Source: DAOVIY01 sp964441595 (GTDB lineage: Bacteria; Patescibacteriota; Minisyncoccia; UBA6257). Taken from it: a stretch of DNA of 9,667 bases. Of this stretch, positions 1 to 7,441 are shown piece by piece. The stretch is taken from NCBI GenBank assembly GCA_964441595.1, contig CAYTXM010000021.1, positions 1 through 9,667 on the forward strand, read 5' to 3'. The position numbers and the translations under genes are program-made. Position 1 is the stretch's first letter. The number at the start of each line of letters is the position of its first letter. Under the pieces are notes generated by a model that ran no database searches, was not told where the DNA came from, and saw only the letters and a list, made by a program, of their open reading frames with translations.

Positions 1-185
1 ATACTATAATTATTCCAAGAAGAGCTGTGATAGAAAAAGACGAAAAGAAGATAGTAAGGGTTCCTGTTAATGGGGATATTCAAGAAATTGAAGTTAAAAC
101 AGGTTTAGTAGGTTCTGATGGGAATATTGAAATTACATCTGGATTAAAAGAAGGCGATAAAGTGATTACTTTTATCAAAAAATGA
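1..185 (+). CDS. C-terminal end of HlyD/MacA-type efflux periplasmic adaptor (5' truncated)
   Basis: The reading frame is open from base 3 to a TGA at 183-185, followed at once by an in-frame TAA, and gives the last 60 residues of a larger protein. The segment contains IPRRAV, a VPVNGDIQEIEVKTGL stretch, and an ending of the form 'ITSGLKEGDKVI'. This is the typical beta-rich C-terminal end of RND/MacA-type membrane-fusion adaptors, where residues of the form 'G..(D/N)G..EI..GLKEGD.VV' are common. Such adaptors link an inner-membrane transporter to the extracytoplasmic side. The ABC ATPase starts 7 bp downstream and the permease follows it, so this is the adaptor of the same export system. The N-terminal part (membrane anchor, hairpin, lipoyl domain) lies outside the window. 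The family call is fairly safe; the substrate is unknown. Confidence 0.75.
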   Translation, partial: TIIIPRRAVIEKDEKKIVRVPVNGDIQEIEVKTGLVGSDGNIEITSGLKEGDKVITFIKK

Positions 186-192
186 TAATTTT

Positions 193-903
193 ATGATCCA
201 AATAGAAAATCTTAAAAAGATTTATCGCAATGATTCTATTGAAACCCCAGCTCTTCAAGGGGTTTCTTTTAGGATTAAACAGGGAGAATTTGTTTCTATT
301 ATGGGTCCTTCTGGTTCTGGGAAATCAACTTTAATGCATATTATGTGTTTTTTAGATAGACCAAGTTCAGGGATCTGTAAATTTGAAGGAAAAAGTATTG
401 ATAGTTTAACTGATGATGAGTTAGCAAGAATCAGAAATAAAAAAATGGGTTTTGTTTTTCAATCTTATAATCTTTTATCCAGAACTACTGTCTTTGATAA
501 TGTAAGATTACCCTTAATTTATACTGGTTTTTCTAAACAAAAAGAATATGAAATGACAAAACAGGCCCTTGAAGCAGTTGGTATTTTACATAGGGCTTCT
601 CATTTTCCAAATCAGCTTTCTGGCGGAGAGCAGCAAAAAACAGCAATTGCCCGAGCAATAGTTAATCATCCATCTGTAATTTTTGCAGATGAACCAACTG
701 GTAATTTAGATAGTAAATCTGGTCAACAAATAATGGATATTTTCCAAAAACTTAATAATCAAGGCCATACTGTAATTTTAGTTACGCATGAGAAATATAC
801 TGCTGAAATGGCAAAAAGGATTATTTCATTAAAAGACGGAAAAGTAATTAGTGATGAATTAGTAAGTTCAAGGCATTATGCTAAGGATGGTTTAATTAAG
901 TAA
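193..903 (+). CDS. ABC transporter ATP-binding protein, MacB/LolD-type
   Basis: This 236-residue cytoplasmic ATPase should power the adjacent MacB-type permease. All nucleotide-binding motifs are visible: Walker A GPSGSGKST at residues 38-46, Q-loop Gln90 in FVFQSYNLL, the ABC signature LSGGEQQKT at 142-150, Walker B VIFADE at 162-167 followed by PTGNLDS, and the H-loop His199 in VTHE. The LDRP(S)SG segment after Walker A and the PTGNLDS sequence are typical of the LolD/MacB (FtsE-like) branch. Length is normal for a stand-alone ATPase of this group. The signature ends in QQKT where LSGGQQQRV is usual, a mild variation. The gene starts 7 bp after the adaptor stop and ends 4 bp before the permease start, so the three are an operon. 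No Shine-Dalgarno sequence is evident. The exported substrate cannot be deduced. Confidence 0.95.
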   Translation: MIQIENLKKIYRNDSIETPALQGVSFRIKQGEFVSIMGPSGSGKSTLMHIMCFLDRPSSGICKFEGKSIDSLTDDELARIRNKKMGFVFQSYNLLSRTTVFDNVRLPLIYTGFSKQKEYEMTKQALEAVGILHRASHFPNQLSGGEQQKTAIARAIVNHPSVIFADEPTGNLDSKSGQQIMDIFQKLNNQGHTVILVTHEKYTAEMAKRIISLKDGKVISDELVSSRHYAKDGLIK

Positions 904-907
904 AATT

Positions 908-2161
908 ATGAAATTTAATAATTCTTTTAAAACAGCAATAATAGGATTAAAAACGAATAAAACACGTTCCTTTTTAACTGTTTTAGGAATTGTTATTGGA
1001 ATAGCATCAGTTATTTTAATGATGTCATTAGGGGATGGGGCCCAGAATTTAATTTTAAAACAAATTATGTCTATGGGCGCTAATAATATCTATGTTGAGC
1101 CAGGAGCTTTTGCAGGAGGAGGAGATATGACACAACAAATGATGGAGGGGATGGAAATTAAAACATTAACCTTTGAAGACATGGAAACAATTGAAAAAGA
1201 CCCATTAGTGGAAATGGTTGCTCCAATAGTTGTTAGTGTTAGTAGAGCAGTTTATAAAAATAATGATGAAAAGATTACTCTTTATGGCACTACCCCAGCG
1301 TTTAATAAAATAACTGATGCTCGGACTATATTAGGTTCTGATTTTACTGATTTTGATGTTCGAAGTATGTCAAAAGTGATTGTTCTAGGATATAAAATAA
1401 AGGAAGATTTATTTGAAAATGAAAACCCAATTGGTAAGATTATAAGGATTAAACAAACAAATTTTAGAGTTATTGGCGTTATGGAAGAACAAGGGACACA
1501 GATGTTTCAGAGTTTAGATGAATATGTATATATTCCAATTACCACTGCTCAGAAATTTTTATTAGGCATTAATCATGTACAATCTTCTGTGGTTAAAATA
1601 GTTAGTCAAGATAAAATTGATGAAGCTGTAGAAGGCATCCGCTTAATGTTACGAGAACGGCATAATATATATAATCCAGAGGGCGATTTAGATAAAGATG
1701 ATTTTAAAGTAGTAAGCGGAAAAGAAACTGCAGATATTATGAATACAGTTACAAGTATTCTTACATTGCTTTTATCTTCTGTAGCTGCTATTGCTTTAAT
1801 TGTTGGTGGAGTTGGAATTATGAATATTATGTTAGTTTCAGTGGCTGAAAGAACAAGAGAAATTGGTTTAAGAAAGGCGGTTGGCGCTCGTAAAAAAGAT
1901 ATTCTTTATCAATTCTTAATTGAATCAGTTGTCCTTACTGTTTTAGGAGGAATATTAGGAATTTTATTAGGAGCTATCTTTTCTTATCTTACAAGCATTG
2001 CTTTAACCATGGCTTTAGGTATAAAATGGGATTTTGTTCTTTCTTTAAGTTCTATAATCCTAGCCTTTGGAGTGGCTACAAGTATTGGTCTTATTTTTGG
2101 AATTTATCCTGCTCGTAAAGCAGCAAAATTAAGCCCAATTGATGCTTTGAGATACGAATAA
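908..2161 (+). CDS. MacB-like ABC transporter permease (FtsX family)
   Basis: This 417-residue membrane protein has the classical MacB topology. There is one N-terminal helix (about residues 22-42), a large extracytoplasmic MacB core domain (about 43-275), then three C-terminal helices (about 281-310, 336-361 and 374-400). The cytoplasmic motif after helix 2, ERTREIGLRKAVGARKKDI (about 314-332), is the FtsX/MacB hallmark. The C-terminal ending YPARKAAKLSPIDALRYE is also typical. The ATPase is a separate gene, unlike Escherichia coli MacB where it is fused. Together with the upstream adaptor this forms a tripartite mechanotransmission exporter for peptides, lipids or toxic compounds; which of these is not visible. 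The gene ends 2 bp from the end of the opposite-strand gene, with no terminator hairpin seen between them. Confidence 0.95.
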   Translation: MKFNNSFKTAIIGLKTNKTRSFLTVLGIVIGIASVILMMSLGDGAQNLILKQIMSMGANNIYVEPGAFAGGGDMTQQMMEGMEIKTLTFEDMETIEKDPLVEMVAPIVVSVSRAVYKNNDEKITLYGTTPAFNKITDARTILGSDFTDFDVRSMSKVIVLGYKIKEDLFENENPIGKIIRIKQTNFRVIGVMEEQGTQMFQSLDEYVYIPITTAQKFLLGINHVQSSVVKIVSQDKIDEAVEGIRLMLRERHNIYNPEGDLDKDDFKVVSGKETADIMNTVTSILTLLLSSVAAIALIVGGVGIMNIMLVSVAERTREIGLRKAVGARKKDILYQFLIESVVLTVLGGILGILLGAIFSYLTSIALTMALGIKWDFVLSLSSIILAFGVATSIGLIFGIYPARKAAKLSPIDALRYE

Positions 2162-2163
2162 AT

Positions 2164-3489
2164 CTACAGAGATACTTTTATAATTCCTGAATCAGAAAGA
2201 TAAAAAATATAGTTTATTGAAGGGTCGTAGAAAAAATTATTGTTCTTTATATTACTGGCAATAGGCCAGGTTTTATTATTTTTAAGTGCGTAAATATTAA
2301 GCAGATTATTGTTTAAGAAGAGAAGGTAGTTGTTATCAAGAAACCAGGTAACCGGGGTATCGGAGAAAAGTTTTCTAGATAATTTTATTCCACTTTCTAA
2401 ATCATAAATTTCAATTTTGTCCTTTGAATATAATAATATTTTTTTTCCGTTTAAAGAAAAAATACTGTTAATAATATTTTCACCAATTAATTCTGGTATA
2501 TTTTCAAATGTTTTTAGGTAGTAAGCCTTATTTGACCCCTCGATAATTACGAAACTGTTTTCATCTTTTACTTTTTTAATCCTAACTTTTTCTAAATCTT
2601 CAAGGGAAAAACTATACAAAGATGTTTCTATTTCTTCTTTTGTTTCCAAAGAAATTTTAGTGAAGGCCCCATTTTCTTTTATAAAATAGATATGATTGTT
2701 GTCAAATATAAAAGGAGAACTTTTGCCTTTATATATTCTTTCTATAGATTCTGTAAGAAAGTTGAAAAGATATATAGTGTCAGGTGTTCTAACAATTATA
2801 TCCCCATCGTTTTTTGAATCTGGATAGAAAATAGCTTGACTTATAATTAGAGAAGTTTGCTTTTCTCTTAATTCTGCCTGGCTCAATGTTTCTTTAAATG
2901 AAGCATTTAAGGAAATGCTATTTGTAATAAGGCTCTTTGGTAAAAACACGATTTCCCAATTATTTTGCCCGGAATCAATTAAAATCTTTTTTGGAGAAAA
3001 AAGAATATCATTCGGCAAAGAAGTGGTTTTATGAAAGTATTCTTTTTGTTTTGTATTCCTATCAAAGATGTACCAGTTATAATTAGAAGATTTTTCTATG
3101 AAAAGAATGCGATTAGAATCCTGGCTTAAATAAAAATGTTCAATTCTTTCATTTGCTATAATTTTTTCTTTAGACCAATTATTAGGAAATAGACGAACAT
3201 GATTAAGGTTTGTTGTTTTATTGCTTTCAATTTTTACTTTATCTTCCAAAAACGAATAATCTGGACATGAAAAAGAAATAGAATGTTCACCAGGGTGCAA
3301 TTTGATTCTAAAAAGACCTTGTTTATTCTGATAAGTTTTGTCATTAACTCTTAAAGTGGTTTCCATAGGATAAACTCTCACCTCCAAAATTCCTTGGGAT
3401 TCTGAATATTTTTGGAAATAACGAAAGCCAAAAAATGCTCCAATCCCTAAGATAAGAATTACCAACAAAATTGTTAGAATTTTATTCAT
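2164..3489 (-). CDS. Membrane-anchored PEGA-like domain protein with predicted beta-propeller
   Basis: This 441-residue protein has a strongly hydrophobic N-terminal helix (about residues 4-23) preceded by Met-Asn-Lys, so it is probably anchored with its bulk outside the cell. Residues about 33-101 look like a PEGA domain: GILEVRVYP, then a short beta hairpin with LRVNDKTY, then FRIKLHPGEHSISFS, where PGEH corresponds to the PEGA signature. The rest (about 115-441) is a run of short beta strands with repeated patterns such as 'ILFIEKSSNYNWYIFD', 'IYLFNF', 'KILLYSKDKIEIYDLESG' and 'YIFYLSDSG', as in TolB/WD40-like propellers. No catalytic motif is apparent. It is divergent from ftsW, which may hint at an envelope role, but position alone is weak evidence. 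The start ATG directly precedes the anchor and has no clear Shine-Dalgarno. The exact function is unknown. Confidence 0.8.
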   Translation of the reverse strand: MNKILTILLVILILGIGAFFGFRYFQKYSESQGILEVRVYPMETTLRVNDKTYQNKQGLFRIKLHPGEHSISFSCPDYSFLEDKVKIESNKTTNLNHVRLFPNNWSKEKIIANERIEHFYLSQDSNRILFIEKSSNYNWYIFDRNTKQKEYFHKTTSLPNDILFSPKKILIDSGQNNWEIVFLPKSLITNSISLNASFKETLSQAELREKQTSLIISQAIFYPDSKNDGDIIVRTPDTIYLFNFLTESIERIYKGKSSPFIFDNNHIYFIKENGAFTKISLETKEEIETSLYSFSLEDLEKVRIKKVKDENSFVIIEGSNKAYYLKTFENIPELIGENIINSIFSLNGKKILLYSKDKIEIYDLESGIKLSRKLFSDTPVTWFLDNNYLLFLNNNLLNIYALKNNKTWPIASNIKNNNFFYDPSINYIFYLSDSGIIKVSL

Positions 3490-3502
3490 ATAATTAGTAC
3501 GT

Positions 3503-3524
3503 ATTATAATATAAATGTATTATA
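3503..3524 (-). promoter_or_regulatory. Candidate -10 elements for the PEGA-like gene
   Basis: Two perfect TATAAT hexamers read on the minus strand, at 3524-3519 and 3508-3503, lie 29 and 13 bp before the start codon at 3489. Neither has a convincing -35 hexamer at 16-18 bp, so this is only a tentative promoter call in very AT-rich sequence. Use of the nearer one would give an almost leaderless transcript. Confidence 0.3.
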
Positions 3525-3530
3525 CATAAT

Positions 3531-3559
3531 TTGAGCTTAGAAAGAAAATATTATACAAT
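3531..3559 (+). promoter_or_regulatory. Candidate sigma70-type promoter for ftsW-murG
   Basis: TTGAGC (3531-3536) and TACAAT (3554-3559) are separated by exactly 17 bp and match the consensus at 4/6 and 5/6 positions. Transcription would begin near 3566, giving a leader of about 32 nt that contains the tandem repeat before the ftsW start. It is back-to-back with the candidate signals of the divergent gene. Confidence 0.5.
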
Positions 3560-3560
3560 A

Positions 3561-3598
3561 GAAGGGTACTTAAAAAAAAGAAGAGTACTTAGAAAAAA
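3561..3598 (+). repeat. Two-copy 19-bp direct repeat in the ftsW leader
   Basis: Two adjacent 19-bp units, 3561-3579 and 3580-3598, read GAAGGGTACTTAAAAAAAA and GAAGAGTACTTAGAAAAAA and match at 17 of 19 positions. The second unit runs into the ftsW start codon at 3598. The repeat lies downstream of the predicted transcription start, so it could be an operator, a translation-control element or a simple duplication. Confidence 0.6.
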
Positions 3599-4698
3599 TG
3601 ACTAGATCAAATAAACTGAACCGTTTACTAATTACTTTTAGCGCGCTTCTTTTGGTGTTAGGTTTGGTTGCTTTGATAAGCGCTTCTGGTGTGATTGGAG
3701 AACAGGAACACGGCGATGTTTATTATTTTGTTAAAAGGCAATTATTGCTCGGAATATTTTTAGGATTAATTCTTGCTTGGATTGTTTCAAAGATAAATTA
3801 TCGTTCTCTAGCAAAACTATCCTTAATCTTATTAATTTCTAATATTTTTCTATTGCTTTTATGTTTTATTCCAGCGCTTCAACCGATAGGCTCCCAAGCT
3901 AATAGGTGGTTAAAATTTGCTTTTATAAGTTTTCAACCATCTGAATTTATAAAAGTAACTTATATTCTTTTTCTTGCCAGTTTATTAAGCAGTGTTTCAT
4001 TAGATAAAAGGAGGAAAATGCACATCACGCCTTTTATTGTTTTTGTATGTTCTTTGGCTATTATTGGTGCTATTATTATAAAGCAACCAGCTACAGGTAC
4101 CTTAGTAGTTTTGGCTTTATCCAGTACAATGGTTTATGTAGTTGCTGGTATGAGCGTGACTCAATTTTTCTCCTTAGTAGCAGTTGGAATTTCAGCTTTA
4201 AGCGTTATTATTAAAACGACTCCGTATCGGGCTAAAAGAATTTTGTCTTTTTTAACACCAGAAAGTGATCCACTTGGTAAAGGTTATCATATTATTCAAT
4301 CTTTAATTGGCATTGGCTCTGGAGGATTGCTTGGCATAGGATTTGGAAGGTCAATACAAAAATTTAATTATTTACCAGAGAGCCATACCGACGCTATTTT
4401 TTCTATAATTGCCGAGGAATTTGGTTTTTTGGGATCCTTTATAATTATTATTCTTTTTGTTTTTCTTATATCAATTGGATTAAAAATAGCTAGGAGAGCG
4501 CCAGACAGTTTAGGAAAATTTTTAGCAATAGGATTAACTTGCAATATTGGTTTTCAAGCATTCGTTAATATTGCGGCTATGTGCAAGGCAGTTCCTATGA
4601 CTGGTATTCCTTTGCCTTTTATAAGTTATGGCGGTTCTTCTATGGTAGCAATTTTAATAAGTATTGGAATTTTAAGCAATATTGCAAAACAAACCTAA
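3598..4698 (+). CDS. ftsW: Peptidoglycan glycosyltransferase FtsW (SEDS family)
   Basis: This 366-residue polytopic membrane protein of the SEDS family polymerises lipid II into glycan strands at the septum, working with a class B penicillin-binding protein. Family marks include GSQANRWL (98-105), the FQPSEFIK segment (112-119), YLPESHTDAIFS (258-269) with the putative catalytic Asp265, and the ending LPFISYGGSSM (339-349). About ten hydrophobic segments are visible and the length is normal. FtsW is preferred to RodA because murG follows directly, as in division/cell-wall clusters, although sequence alone separates the two poorly. One oddity is that the conserved P-D-x-G-T motif reads PATGT (164-168), with Ala in place of Asp. 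The ATG at 3598 directly precedes a basic stretch and the first helix. No normal Shine-Dalgarno is seen, but a candidate promoter lies upstream. Confidence 0.92.
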   Translation: MTRSNKLNRLLITFSALLLVLGLVALISASGVIGEQEHGDVYYFVKRQLLLGIFLGLILAWIVSKINYRSLAKLSLILLISNIFLLLLCFIPALQPIGSQANRWLKFAFISFQPSEFIKVTYILFLASLLSSVSLDKRRKMHITPFIVFVCSLAIIGAIIIKQPATGTLVVLALSSTMVYVVAGMSVTQFFSLVAVGISALSVIIKTTPYRAKRILSFLTPESDPLGKGYHIIQSLIGIGSGGLLGIGFGRSIQKFNYLPESHTDAIFSIIAEEFGFLGSFIIIILFVFLISIGLKIARRAPDSLGKFLAIGLTCNIGFQAFVNIAAMCKAVPMTGIPLPFISYGGSSMVAILISIGILSNIAKQT

Positions 4699-4708
4699 CA
4701 AAAAATCT

Positions 4709-5908
4709 ATGGATGTTTCATTTTTAAAACCTAAATTTTCTTTTGATAAAACCTTACGCATAGTTCTTACTGGTGGTGGTTCCGGTGGACATACTTTTCC
4801 TTTAATTGCTCTTCATAGAGAGCTTAAGAAAGTAGCTGAGACGCAGAAGGTTTCTTTAGAAGTTATGTATATAGGGCCTGATGATTTTACTCTTCCGTAT
4901 ATTTTGAAGGAGCAGGGGATAAAGGTAAGAACAATTACAACCGGAAAATTTATGGGTCCATTTAATCCCATTAAAAGCATCTTTGGTTTTTTTAAAACTA
5001 TAGGAGGTATTTTTCAATCTTTTTATTATATTTATATTTTAATGCCTGATGTTATTTTTTCTAAAGGGGGATATGGTTCTTTTCCAGTAGTCTTTTGGGG
5101 GATTCTTTTCTTTATTCCTACTTATACGCACGAAAGTGATGCTGTTCCCGGTCTAGTCAATCATCTTATGGGAAGGTTTTGTCAAAAAGTTTTTATATCT
5201 TTTGATTATACAAAAAGATATTTTTCATCAAAAAAAACATTATTGACTGGAAATCCTATACGGTCAGATTTGTTTGATGAAAAACTAGATAAAAAAAATA
5301 CTAAGAAATTATTAAAATTAGACGAAGAAAAACCCGTTGTAACAATAATTGGGGGATCACAAGGTTCCCGGCATATTAATGATTTTATTTTAGATATTCT
5401 TCCAAAGATTATTAAAGACGTAGAAATAATTCACCAAACAGGCAAAACAAATTACAAGAAAGTACAAAGAGAAGCTGATGTTGTTTTTCAGGAAATTATA
5501 GATGATAAAGAGCAACAAAAATATTATCATCCTCTGCCTTTTTTTGAAGAGGCTACAATACCAAACATTTCATCTTTAAAAGAAGTATTTGCTGTAAGTG
5601 ATTTAATTATAGCTCGCGCTGGAAGCGGTTTGATTTTTGAAATTGCTACAAGTGGAAAACCTTCAGTTCTTATACCATTGCCATGGGCAAGTCGTGGCCA
5701 TCAAAAGAAAAACGCATATGAATACGCTAAAAATGGAGCTGCTGTTGTAATTGAAGAAGGTAATTTAAAACCGAGCGTATTTTCAGATTTAATTCTTCAA
5801 ATTATTTCTGATGAAAAGAAAAAAGAGGAAATGAGTCAGGCAGCTCTTGAATTTGCTAAACCACAAGCAGCGCATAATATAGCGCAACATTTACTTAAAA
5901 ATGTATAG
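4709..5908 (+). CDS. murG: UDP-GlcNAc:lipid I N-acetylglucosaminyltransferase MurG
   Basis: MurG is a peripheral membrane GT-B enzyme that transfers GlcNAc from UDP-GlcNAc to lipid I, making lipid II, the substrate of FtsW encoded just upstream. Visible motifs, numbered from the ATG at 4709, are the glycine-rich loop TGGGSGGHTFP (21-31), SKGGYGSFP (118-126), HESDAVPG (141-148), TGNPIR (180-185), GGSQGSR (215-221), RAGSGLIFE (303-311) and the donor-site HQKKNA (331-336). The common HEQNAVPG reads HESDAVPG here. At 399 residues it is longer than the usual 350-370, with extra sequence around residues 255-292. The frame also opens at a TTG (4682) overlapping the end of ftsW. I prefer the ATG at 4709, 10 bp after the ftsW stop, because it leaves a short lead into the first beta strand. 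Translation is probably coupled to ftsW. Confidence 0.93.
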   Translation: MDVSFLKPKFSFDKTLRIVLTGGGSGGHTFPLIALHRELKKVAETQKVSLEVMYIGPDDFTLPYILKEQGIKVRTITTGKFMGPFNPIKSIFGFFKTIGGIFQSFYYIYILMPDVIFSKGGYGSFPVVFWGILFFIPTYTHESDAVPGLVNHLMGRFCQKVFISFDYTKRYFSSKKTLLTGNPIRSDLFDEKLDKKNTKKLLKLDEEKPVVTIIGGSQGSRHINDFILDILPKIIKDVEIIHQTGKTNYKKVQREADVVFQEIIDDKEQQKYYHPLPFFEEATIPNISSLKEVFAVSDLIIARAGSGLIFEIATSGKPSVLIPLPWASRGHQKKNAYEYAKNGAAVVIEEGNLKPSVFSDLILQIISDEKKKEEMSQAALEFAKPQAAHNIAQHLLKNV

Positions 5909-5929
5909 AGTATAGAGTATACTTATAAT
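5904..5929 (+). promoter_or_regulatory. Short repeats and candidate -10 box before gltX
   Basis: TATAGAG occurs twice in tandem (5904-5910 and 5911-5917). It is followed by the 8-bp palindrome AGTATACT (5916-5923) and a perfect TATAAT (5924-5929), 8 bp before the gltX start codon. No -35 hexamer is seen at the right distance. If this is a -10 box, the transcript would be nearly leaderless. The evidence is weak in such AT-rich sequence. Confidence 0.25.
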
Positions 5930-5937
5930 ACACATTC

Positions 5938-7431
5938 ATGGATGATCCTAAGACTCCACAATCGTTATTCGGACCTAGGGTAAGGTTAGCTCCTAGCCCA
6001 ACTGGTTTATTTCATTTGGGTACTGCAAGAACAGGTTTATTTAATTATTTATTTGCCCGTAAAGCGGGTGGAAAATTTATTTTAAGAATAGAAGATACTG
6101 ATATAGAAAGATCAAAAAAAAATTATGAAGAAAATATCTTAGAAGGATTAAAGTCTTTAGGGATTGAATGGGATGAAGGTCCTGATATTGGTGGACCTCT
6201 TGGCCCATATCGTCAAAGTGAAAGATTGGAAATTTATGAAAAATATCTTCGTCAATTATTAAAAGAGGAAAAAGCTTATTATTGTTTTTGTTCTCCGGAA
6301 GAGATTGAGGCGCAAAAAGAGGAAATGATTGCTCGTGGCGTTCCACCTAAATATTCAGGCAAATGCCGTGATTTATCAGAAAGCACAGTAAAAACCTATT
6401 TAGCAGAAGGTAAACCATCTGTTATAAGAATAAAAATGCCAAACAAGACAATCAAATTCCAGGATATCATTAGAGAAGAAGTAGAATTTGATTTAAGCTT
6501 AATAGGCGATATAGTTATAGCTAAAAGCTTTAAAGAACCCTTATATAATTTTGCTGTAGTTTTAGACGATTATTTGATGAAAATAACGCATGTAATTCGT
6601 GGAGAAGACCATATTTCCAATACACCCAAGCAAATCACTATCCAAGAAGCATTAGGCCTTCCTAGGCCTAATTATGCGCATTTGCCGATGATTTTAGGGC
6701 CTGATAGGTCTAAATTAAGTAAAAGGCATGGCGCTATGGCCCTAACAGAGTATAGAAAAATGGGTTATTTACCTGAGGCATTGGTTAATTTCTTGGCGTT
6801 TTTAGGGTGGCATCCAATAGGGAATCAAGAAATATTAAATTTAGAAGAGCTAATTAATAAATTTAATTTAGAACGCGTTCAAAAAGGAGGTGCTATTTTT
6901 AATATAAAAAAATTAGATTGGTTTAATGCCCAATATTTTAAGAAAATGGCCCCAGATGAATTAATAAATAGGGTAGTGGATTATATTAAAAATTATTCAT
7001 CTGCTCCGCAAATAATTAAAGGATATGATATTGATTATATAAAGAAAGTTCTTGATATAGAAATTCCCAGGATGAATAAATTAAGCGATTTAATAGATTT
7101 GTCTGATTTCTTTTTCAAAAAAAAGATTGAATATCCAAAAGAACTTTTAAAATGGAAAGACATGACGGATATAGAATTAGCAAAATCATTGCAAGATTCT
7201 TTAGATCTTTTTGAAAAAATAAAAGAAAGTGAATTTAATAGAGTTAATCTACAAATAAAATTTTATAATTTTATAGATGAAAACCCAAGCTATGCAGGAA
7301 ATAAAGGTAAATTACTTTGGCCATTAAGGGTTGCCTTATCTGGAAAAAAAGCTTCACCAGGGCCATTTGAAATAGCTGAAGTTTTGGGAAAGAAGGGGAG
7401 TATTGAGAGGGTGAAGCAAGCTATAAAATAA
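5938..7431 (+). CDS. gltX: Glutamate-tRNA ligase
   Basis: This class I aminoacyl-tRNA synthetase charges tRNA-Glu with glutamate in the cytoplasm. The 497-residue length is normal. Motifs are LAPSPTG followed by the HIGH-type signature FHLG (residues 17-28), LRIEDTD (49-55), VIRGEDH (219-225) and the KMSKS-type KLSKRHG (259-265). A zinc-binding pattern Cys116-X-Cys118-X20-Tyr139-X3-Cys143 matches the Cys-X-Cys-Xn-Tyr-X3-Cys arrangement I recall for E. coli GluRS. The C-terminal ending LRVALSGKKASPGPFEIAEVLG (from 463) is the usual end of the anticodon-binding domain. If this lineage lacks GlnRS, the enzyme may be non-discriminating and also charge tRNA-Gln, but that cannot be read from the sequence. 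The gene starts 29 bp after murG without a recognisable Shine-Dalgarno. Confidence 0.96.
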   Translation: MDDPKTPQSLFGPRVRLAPSPTGLFHLGTARTGLFNYLFARKAGGKFILRIEDTDIERSKKNYEENILEGLKSLGIEWDEGPDIGGPLGPYRQSERLEIYEKYLRQLLKEEKAYYCFCSPEEIEAQKEEMIARGVPPKYSGKCRDLSESTVKTYLAEGKPSVIRIKMPNKTIKFQDIIREEVEFDLSLIGDIVIAKSFKEPLYNFAVVLDDYLMKITHVIRGEDHISNTPKQITIQEALGLPRPNYAHLPMILGPDRSKLSKRHGAMALTEYRKMGYLPEALVNFLAFLGWHPIGNQEILNLEELINKFNLERVQKGGAIFNIKKLDWFNAQYFKKMAPDELINRVVDYIKNYSSAPQIIKGYDIDYIKKVLDIEIPRMNKLSDLIDLSDFFFKKKIEYPKELLKWKDMTDIELAKSLQDSLDLFEKIKESEFNRVNLQIKFYNFIDENPSYAGNKGKLLWPLRVALSGKKASPGPFEIAEVLGKKGSIERVKQAIK

Positions 7432-7441
7432 AATTAATTAT

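Noticed and set aside
3561..3598. CRISPR-like repeat
   Set aside because: There are only two directly adjacent units with no spacers and no cas genes.
4682..4708. TTG start for murG overlapping ftsW
   Set aside because: It is possible, but it adds nine polar residues without a Shine-Dalgarno; the ATG at 4709 is the simpler start.
6077..6346. 89-codon open frame on the minus strand
   Set aside because: It lies wholly inside gltX in antisense, in a region encoding conserved GluRS sequence, and its product resembles no protein.
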